From an uncultured Akkermansia sp. (lineage in GTDB: Bacteria; Verrucomicrobiota; Verrucomicrobiia; Verrucomicrobiales; Akkermansiaceae), in contig CAJGDB010000062.1 in assembly GCA_904502165.1 (NCBI GenBank), forward strand, positions 1 to 10,668: 10,668 nucleotides of DNA, in the 5' to 3' direction. Position 1 is the stretch's first letter, and every line of letters begins with the position of its first letter. Shown one piece after another: positions 5,978-10,668 of this stretch. Position numbers and translations under genes: made by a program. Below the pieces are notes generated by a model, which saw only the letters and a program-made list of their open reading frames with translations, did no database searches and was not told where the DNA came from.

Positions 5978-6919
5978 ATGATTATCTACATCATCAGCGA
6001 CGGTAAGAAAGGTCACCTTTCCCAGACAAGGGGGCTGGCTACTGCCCTTATTGAACAAGCCCAGGAAAAAGCCCCTGGCAAGGAACACGCCTGCTACGAA
6101 GTGGACATCACCTCGCTGAGCTGGTTCGGCAAGCTTTTCTACAAAGGTAAGGAGCTTACCTACCCGCGACCGGATTTGATTCTCTGCGCCGGCCATGGTA
6201 CCCACCTGGCCGCGCTGAGCCTCTCCCGCCATCTTCGCAGCCTCTGCATGGTGTGCATGAAACCCAGTCTGCCTGCTGGCTTGTTTGACCTGTGTATCAC
6301 GCCTCGCCATGACCTGCCGGATGGATTCCAGGCCAATGGTCGCATTTTCCCGACCAATGGAGCCATCAATGGCATACGCCCCATGCCGGATGTTCCCAAA
6401 AACCAGACCCTCATCCTCATCGGCGGTCCGAGCAAGAGCTATAACTGGGATGCAGAACTAGTCCTCAACCAGCTTTCCTCCATCGCTCGCCTGACCTCCA
6501 CCCCCATTGTGCTCACAACCTCTCGCCGCACACCGGCAGACTTTGTGGCCGATGTCACGGCGGCCTGCCCGAATATCCGTGTGATTCCCGTAGAAGAAAC
6601 GGGCCCGAACTGGGTGGCAGAGAATCTTTCCAAAGCCAAGGAAGTATGGGTCACGCAGGACAGCGTGAGCATGGTTTACGAAGCGTTATCGAGCGGAGCT
6701 CCGGTCGGTATCATCGAAATGCCCGCCAAGGAAGGCCCGCACAAGCCGGATGCCTCCCGCATTGCCCGCGGCCTGAACATGCTCATAGCCGATGGCAGCG
6801 TCTGCCGTTTTACAGAATGGGCCAAGACCAACGAAATTCCGCAGACCGGAAAGGTCATGTATGAAGCAGGCCGGGCTGCTTCGTATATTCTGGAGCACTT
6901 CCCCAAATTACTGCCATGA
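5978..6919 (+). CDS. ELM1/GtrOC1-family putative glycosyltransferase
   Basis: The 313-residue product belongs to the ELM1 family (DUF1022), named after plant ELM1, a mitochondrial fission factor, but widespread in Gram-negative bacteria, where it is regarded as a GT-B-like putative glycosyltransferase. Diagnostic motifs are SDGKKGHLSQTRGL (7-20), PRPDLILCAGHGTH (63-76), PRHD (109-112), GGPSKSYNWD (149-158), TTSRRTP (180-186) and QDSVSMVYEALSSGAPV (227-243). The last resembles the donor-binding loop of MurG and other GT-B enzymes. No signal peptide or transmembrane helix is seen, so it should be cytoplasmic or peripheral at the inner membrane. The gene starts 5 bases after the PyrC'-like stop and overlaps the next glycosyltransferase gene by 4 bases (ATGA). 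That context points to envelope glycan or lipopolysaccharide assembly. Donor and acceptor are unknown. Confidence 0.85.
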   Translation: MIIYIISDGKKGHLSQTRGLATALIEQAQEKAPGKEHACYEVDITSLSWFGKLFYKGKELTYPRPDLILCAGHGTHLAALSLSRHLRSLCMVCMKPSLPAGLFDLCITPRHDLPDGFQANGRIFPTNGAINGIRPMPDVPKNQTLILIGGPSKSYNWDAELVLNQLSSIARLTSTPIVLTTSRRTPADFVADVTAACPNIRVIPVEETGPNWVAENLSKAKEVWVTQDSVSMVYEALSSGAPVGIIEMPAKEGPHKPDASRIARGLNMLIADGSVCRFTEWAKTNEIPQTGKVMYEAGRAASYILEHFPKLLP

Positions 6920-8025
6920 AAGTGATGCACCTGCTGCCCTCCCTCAGTTCGGGTGGAGTGGAACAAGTTGTCCTGGAACTCTGCGAGGGTCTCTGTGCCG
7001 CAGGGGTGGAGAATATCGTTGTCTCCGCCGGTGGCAGCATGGTGCCCGCCATTGAGGCAACGGGAGCGCGGCATATCACCCGCCCCATCGGCAAAAAGAG
7101 CCTGCTCACGTTGCTGCAGGTCGGAAAAACAGCCCGCCTCATCCGAGAGGAGAAGCCTGATATTCTGCACCTGCATTCCCGTGTTCCCGCCTGGGTGGGG
7201 CATCTTGCATGCCGCAGGCTCGCTCCTGCAGAGCGTCCGGCCATCATATCATCCTTCCATGGTTTTCATTCGGTGAATGCCTACTCCGGCATCATGGCCA
7301 AAGGTGATAAGGTGATTGCGGTTTCCCGCTGCATGCGCGAGCACATACTGGAAAACTACCCCTCTACCCCTGCGGAGAGTATTGTGGTTATTCCCAATTC
7401 GGTAGATGCCACGCGATTTAACCCGGAATACAAGCCCAGCGCCGAATGGCTGGAGAAATGGTATCATGACTACCCGGAATTAAAGGGGAAATACACCCTC
7501 TGTCTGCCGGGGAGAATCACCCGGCTCAAAGGGGCTCCTCATCTGGGCCCCATCTTGCGCCAACTCCGCAGCAAGGGGATACCGGCCCACGCAGTTGTCG
7601 TAGGCGAGACCAAAAAAGGCAAGGAATCCTACCGGGACGAAGTTCAGGCTGGCTTTGCCGCAGAAGGCGTGGCAGACTGTGTGACCTGGACCGGGCATCG
7701 GCGCGACCTTGCCGATGTGCTCAGCGCCTGCGATGTGACCCTTTCCCTTACCCTGCAGCCGGAATCATTCGGCAAGACCACGCTCGAAGCTTTGTCGCTC
7801 GGACGCCCGGTCGCGGGCTATGAACATGGTGGTGTGGGCGAACAGCTGGAGCAGTTCCTGCCTGCCGGCATGGTTCCCACCTGCGATACGCAAGCCATGG
7901 CAGACACTCTTGAAGCCTGGTATACGGAACGCCCTGTACCGCTCACGCCGGTGCCGGCACCTTACCGCCGGGACGACATGATTCGGGCGCATATTGCCCT
8001 TTATCAGGAATTCTGCAAGCACTAA
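6916..8025 (+). CDS. Family 4-type (GT-B fold) glycosyltransferase, active-site intact
   Basis: The 369-residue product has the two Rossmann-like domains of a GT4 retaining glycosyltransferase. The N-terminal domain contains SGGVEQ (12-17), HLHSR (85-89) and the acceptor-side loop FHGFH (114-118), followed by PNSVDATRFNP (160-170) at the domain border. The C-terminal donor domain contains PGRITRLKG (198-206), whose Arg200 and Lys205 match residues that contact the nucleotide-sugar pyrophosphate in this family, and the E-x7-E signature ESFGKTTLE (283-291), followed by GRPVAGYEHGGVGE (296-309). It therefore looks catalytically complete. It probably acts at the cytoplasmic face of the inner membrane on a lipid-linked or lipopolysaccharide acceptor; the sugar transferred cannot be read from the sequence. 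Its start overlaps the stop of the ELM1-family gene (ATGA), and a close paralogue follows 7 bases later. Confidence 0.9.
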   Translation: MKVMHLLPSLSSGGVEQVVLELCEGLCAAGVENIVVSAGGSMVPAIEATGARHITRPIGKKSLLTLLQVGKTARLIREEKPDILHLHSRVPAWVGHLACRRLAPAERPAIISSFHGFHSVNAYSGIMAKGDKVIAVSRCMREHILENYPSTPAESIVVIPNSVDATRFNPEYKPSAEWLEKWYHDYPELKGKYTLCLPGRITRLKGAPHLGPILRQLRSKGIPAHAVVVGETKKGKESYRDEVQAGFAAEGVADCVTWTGHRRDLADVLSACDVTLSLTLQPESFGKTTLEALSLGRPVAGYEHGGVGEQLEQFLPAGMVPTCDTQAMADTLEAWYTERPVPLTPVPAPYRRDDMIRAHIALYQEFCKH

Positions 8026-8028
8026 GGA
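8024..8028 (+). promoter_or_regulatory. Shine-Dalgarno-like AAGGA before the second glycosyltransferase
   Basis: AAGGA lies 4 bases ahead of the ATG at 8033, partly within the stop codon of the preceding gene. It is the only clear Shine-Dalgarno-like element before any start in this window, and its spacing is shorter than usual. It supports ATG 8033 over the in-frame ATG at 7994, which would overlap the previous gene by 32 bases. Confidence 0.5.
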
Positions 8029-8032
8029 AACC

Positions 8033-9148
8033 ATGAATATCCTTCACATCAGCCCTCGTCTGCGCCCTGGCGGCATCAACCAGCTGGCGGCTGATCTGGC
8101 AGCGGGTTTGCAGCAGGTCGGTTTTCGCAATGCTGTCATGGCACCGCCGAATGAGCTGGTGGGCCGCATGACGGCGGCATCGGTGCAGCACCACAGTTGC
8201 CGGGCTCTCTCTTTATTCACCTATTTCTCGCAGATTAAACGCCTGCGGCGGGTTATTCAGAGCACCAAGGCACATGTAATTCTGGCCTACACCACCCAGG
8301 CTGCCTGCATGGCCTGGAAGGTATGTATGGAACTCCCGCAGGAGAAACGCCCCTGCATCATCGGAATTCATACCACCTATCCGAAACACCTGGGCTGGGC
8401 GGCCGCGCTGGATTGCTGCGATGCTACGGTCGCCATTTCCACCCACCTCCGCAATGAACTCATCCGCCGCGCCAAGTTAAGCGATGAACGCAACATCTGG
8501 GTGATCCCCTACGGCGTAAACGAAGAGCTCTGCAACCCGGATTACCGCCCGGCAGAGAGCTGGATGGAGCAATGGAAGAAGAGCTGCAAGCATAGTGAAG
8601 GTACGCTTTCCATCTGCATTCCCGGTGCCATTACCCCACTTCACGGGCTGGATGACCTGCCCGCCATTCTAGCCAGGCTGGAACAGATTAAAGTGCCTGT
8701 CCATGTCTACATTGCAGGAGATACCGCCAGAGCCGACCATAAGTACCTCAGTTCCATCCGTCGCGCGCTCAAAGAGAGCAAGACAGAGCACTACGTGTCC
8801 TGGATTGGAGCCCGCAACGATTTGCGAGATGTAATGAGCGCATGCGATATGGTGCTTTCCCTTGCCAGAATGCCCGCCAGCCATGACCGCGTGATTCTGG
8901 AGGCTCTGGCCCTGGGCAAACCGGTAGCGGGTTATGACCACGGAGCCGTCGGTGAAATGCTGGATACTTTCCTGGCAGAAGGCCGCGTCGCTCCGGGTGA
9001 TATAGCAGGTATTGCAGACAGAATTGAGCAATGGCATGCCTACCTTCCGCCTACCGAAGCAACCCTGCCGCACCCATACCGCCTTGGCGATACCATCCGG
9101 AGCATTGCTGAACTCTGCACCGCCGTCAGCGAGGGCCGTAAAGGCTGA
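8033..9148 (+). CDS. GT4-like protein, paralogue of the upstream enzyme with degraded donor site
   Basis: The 371-residue product is clearly paralogous to the preceding gene (369 residues). They share the same opening layout (GGINQ against GGVEQ), an NPDYRPAESWMEQW stretch (168-181) against NPEYKPSAEWLEKW, SWIGARNDLRDVMSACDMVLSLA (256-278), and LALGKPVAGYDHGAVGE (292-308). The donor-binding residues are changed, though. The family GRxxxxK segment reads GAITPLH (198-204), replacing Arg with Ala199 and Lys with His204. The first Glu of the E-x7-E signature is Ala282 (PASHDRVILE, 281-290), leaving only Glu290. It may therefore be a pseudoglycosyltransferase that supports its partner, or it may use a different donor chemistry. 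The frame is intact and codon use looks like that of its neighbours, so it is not a decaying pseudogene. It is the last gene of the series; a new promoter follows. Confidence 0.87.
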   Translation: MNILHISPRLRPGGINQLAADLAAGLQQVGFRNAVMAPPNELVGRMTAASVQHHSCRALSLFTYFSQIKRLRRVIQSTKAHVILAYTTQAACMAWKVCMELPQEKRPCIIGIHTTYPKHLGWAAALDCCDATVAISTHLRNELIRRAKLSDERNIWVIPYGVNEELCNPDYRPAESWMEQWKKSCKHSEGTLSICIPGAITPLHGLDDLPAILARLEQIKVPVHVYIAGDTARADHKYLSSIRRALKESKTEHYVSWIGARNDLRDVMSACDMVLSLARMPASHDRVILEALALGKPVAGYDHGAVGEMLDTFLAEGRVAPGDIAGIADRIEQWHAYLPPTEATLPHPYRLGDTIRSIAELCTAVSEGRKG

Positions 9149-9159
9149 TTGCCCCGGCG

Positions 9160-9188
9160 TTGACAAATCAGGCAAAATGATGTAATCT
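9160..9188 (+). promoter_or_regulatory. Promoter of the beta-CASP nuclease gene
   Basis: TTGACA (9160-9165, perfect -35) is followed after 17 bases by TAATCT (9183-9188). Transcription would begin near 9195, leaving a leader of about 16 bases without a Shine-Dalgarno before ATG 9211. The ten bases TTGACAAATC are identical to those at the promoter at 2758. No hairpin terminator for the preceding glycosyltransferase series is visible in the 62-base gap, so read-through is possible. Confidence 0.6.
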
Positions 9189-9210
9189 TTGCGCCCACGT
9201 TCCATTTCCG

Positions 9211-10578
9211 ATGATTAGTTTCACGAATCTTTCCCGCTACACCGATATCGGCTCCAACTGCTATATGCTCGATATGGATGGTGTTCGCATTATTTTGGAT
9301 TCCGGCATGCACCCCAAGAAGGATGGAGCAGCTGCCACGCCCGAATTCAGCCTCATCGGCGCTGCCTCGCCCGATACGATTTTTGTGACGCATTCACATC
9401 TGGATCACATCGGCACACTGCCTGTTCTACAGGATAAATTTCCGGCAGCAGAGGTGAACATGACCGCCGCTACATGTGAGGTGGGGCTGGCCATGCTGCA
9501 TAACTCAGTCAATGTGATGACCGCCAAACGCACCCAGGAAGGCATCATCGAATATCCTTTCTACACCCACATGGAGCTGGACCACGCCGCCCGCTGCTGG
9601 ATGCCCCGCCCCTATGGCACCTCTTTCAGAATCGGCCGCAGCGGCCGGGTGCTGGCCACGCTTCACGATGCCGGCCATATTCTGGGCAGCTGCGGTGTGG
9701 AACTTGAAAGCGAAAGCGGCACAACCATCCTGTACACCGGTGATGTGCAGTTTGACAACCAGACCCTCATTGCCGGGGCGGACTTCCCTGAAAGTGGCAT
9801 CGACATCCTCATCATGGAAAGCACGCATGGCTGTACAGAACGCCCTGCAGATTACACCCGTGCAGGAGAACTCCGTCGCTTTGCCGACACCATCCGCGAA
9901 GTTCTTGAAAACAACGGCGCCGTGCTTATTCCTGTTTTTGCTCTGGGTAAAAGCCAATGCCTGCTTACGGAAATCGGGCGGTTCAAAGAACAGGGGCTCA
10001 TCCCGGATGTGCCGGTGTATTTCGGTGGGCTCAGCTCGAAGATTACAGCGGTATACGACAAGCTGGCCGACAGCACGCCGCGACTCAACCCCGGATTCCG
10101 TATCAAAGAGCATGTGGAGACCCATGGGCTTCCCCGCCAGGGGAAATCCCCGCTGGTTGCATCCCCCGGCAACATCTATCTGGTATCCAGCGGCATGATG
10201 AGTGAACACACAGTTTCTCACATTCTGGCAGAACAGATTATCACCCACCCGAATGATGCCATCCTCTTTGTCGGTTATAGTGACCCTGAAACCCCTGCCG
10301 GTAAGATAAAGGCCACACAACCTGGTGAAATGGTGAATCTCCGGGCCAAGGGAGGACAGGCCTACCCTCTCAACTGCCGGGTGGAATGCTTTAATTTTTC
10401 CGGTCATGCCACGCGGCAGGCATTGATTGAATATGCCCGCTCTCTTAATCCGAAGAAGGTGCTGCTGGTGCATGGTGACCAACCGGCGCTCGATTCGCTC
10501 AGCGAAGCCTTGCGCGAGGTCATGCCGGACTCAGAAATCATTGTTCCCGAGCCCGGCAAACCTGTCCGGCTGGATTAA
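9211..10578 (+). CDS. Beta-CASP metallo-beta-lactamase RNA-processing nuclease (Ysh1/CPSF73-like)
   Basis: The 455-residue product is a two-domain zinc-dependent nuclease of the beta-CASP group. The metallo-beta-lactamase part shows LDSG (29-32), the zinc motif HSHLDH (61-66), DAGH (153-156) and TGD (176-178). The inserted beta-CASP domain shows motif A MESTHG (202-207, usually ESTYG), the VFALGKSQ helix start (242-249), SSGMM (326-330), motif B SGHA (397-400) and motif C histidine in VHGD (420-423). A histidine rather than valine at motif C is the feature associated with RNA substrates in this family. Length and layout resemble the stand-alone archaeal/bacterial Ysh1-like exonucleases rather than RNase J, which has an extra C-terminal domain. 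It is cytoplasmic by prediction. It has its own promoter and is probably not functionally tied to the glycosyltransferases upstream. Confidence 0.92.
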   Translation: MISFTNLSRYTDIGSNCYMLDMDGVRIILDSGMHPKKDGAAATPEFSLIGAASPDTIFVTHSHLDHIGTLPVLQDKFPAAEVNMTAATCEVGLAMLHNSVNVMTAKRTQEGIIEYPFYTHMELDHAARCWMPRPYGTSFRIGRSGRVLATLHDAGHILGSCGVELESESGTTILYTGDVQFDNQTLIAGADFPESGIDILIMESTHGCTERPADYTRAGELRRFADTIREVLENNGAVLIPVFALGKSQCLLTEIGRFKEQGLIPDVPVYFGGLSSKITAVYDKLADSTPRLNPGFRIKEHVETHGLPRQGKSPLVASPGNIYLVSSGMMSEHTVSHILAEQIITHPNDAILFVGYSDPETPAGKIKATQPGEMVNLRAKGGQAYPLNCRVECFNFSGHATRQALIEYARSLNPKKVLLVHGDQPALDSLSEALREVMPDSEIIVPEPGKPVRLD

Positions 10579-10581
10579 ACC

Positions 10582-10607
10582 ATCATCACCTCACTTACCA
10601 TGATGAT
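10582..10607. repeat. Short inverted repeat after the nuclease gene
   Basis: ATCATCA (10582-10588) and TGATGAT (10601-10607) can pair with a 12-base loop, starting 3 bases after the nuclease stop codon. The stem is AT-rich and no T run follows on either strand, so it would be a weak terminator at best. A second inverted repeat, CTCCTGG (10612-10618) and CCAGGAG (10626-10632), lies just downstream with a 7-base loop, inside the possible convergent reading frame. Confidence 0.35.
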
Positions 10608-10668
10608 CAACCTCCTGGGTAATGGCCAGGAGCTTGAAATCCTTATGCCCGCTATAGCGGATACAGAG
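10591..10668 (-). CDS. Possible C-terminal end of a convergent gene, unidentified
   Basis: On the minus strand a frame open from the window edge ends with TGA at 10593-10591. It encodes 25 residues ending YSGHKDFKLLAITQEVDHHGK. I do not recognise the family. The convergent arrangement 12 bases from the nuclease stop codon is plausible for a real gene end, but 25 codons are too few to be sure. A rival reading is a plus-strand gene starting at ATG 10600 (MMINLLGNGQELEILMPAIA), also open to the edge. That frame uses ATA and ACA and has no Shine-Dalgarno, so I slightly prefer the minus-strand reading. Confidence 0.35.
   Translation of the reverse strand, partial: LCIRYSGHKDFKLLAITQEVDHHGK

Noticed and set aside
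9505..10482. Minus-strand open frame of 325 codons
   Set aside because: It is fully antisense to the beta-CASP nuclease, whose motifs are intact in the other frame; the composition is typical of an antisense shadow.
10612..10632. Terminator hairpin CTCCTGG/CCAGGAG
   Set aside because: No T run follows on either strand, and the repeat lies inside a possible coding frame.
1..10668. Mobile element, CRISPR array, prophage or defence system
   Set aside because: There are no transposase, integrase, phage or nuclease-effector genes beyond the beta-CASP protein, no direct repeats with spacers, and no tRNA or attachment-site signatures. All large frames are explained by metabolic or envelope genes.

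Overview
The window looks like a chromosomal stretch of a Gram-negative, probably anaerobic bacterium of moderately high GC content (mid-50s percent, judged by eye). LpxK (lipid A kinase) requires an outer membrane with lipopolysaccharide. The C_GCAxxG_C_C redox protein family is common in anaerobes. Almost no start codon has a Shine-Dalgarno sequence. Together these fit a Verrucomicrobiota member of the Akkermansia type, but that assignment is inference and was not tested. There are no insertion sequences, CRISPR arrays, phage genes, tRNAs or rRNAs, so this is mostly ordinary core and envelope gene content.

Layout. Bases 1-2687 hold a minus-strand set: asnS (asparaginyl-tRNA synthetase), lpxK, and the first 26 codons of a ROK-family sugar kinase/regulator. 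Bases 2688-2792 are a divergent promoter region. To its right is a small plus-strand gene for a four-cysteine redox-active family protein (2793-3236), followed by a probable promoter. A tightly packed plus-strand series then runs from 3312 to 9148: an atypical purE, pyrB, a pyrC-like gene overlapping pyrB, an ELM1/GtrOC1-family putative glycosyltransferase, and two tandem GT4-type glycosyltransferases. A strong promoter-like site precedes a stand-alone beta-CASP metallo-beta-lactamase nuclease (9211-10578). The window closes on what may be the 3' end of a convergent minus-strand gene.

How the genes work together. PurE and PyrB act in de novo purine and pyrimidine synthesis. The PyrC-like protein has lost most metal ligands of a working dihydroorotase, so it is more likely a PyrC'-type non-catalytic partner of PyrB, as known from Pseudomonas. 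The same series continues with no gap above 7 bases into three envelope-glycan type genes. The last of these is a paralogue of its neighbour that has lost the GT4 donor-binding residues.

The most interesting points are the two apparent pseudoenzymes, each next to an intact partner (PyrB with PyrC'-like; GT-A with GT-B), the unusual PurE active-site segment, and promoters placed so close to their ATGs that leaderless or nearly leaderless mRNAs are predicted.
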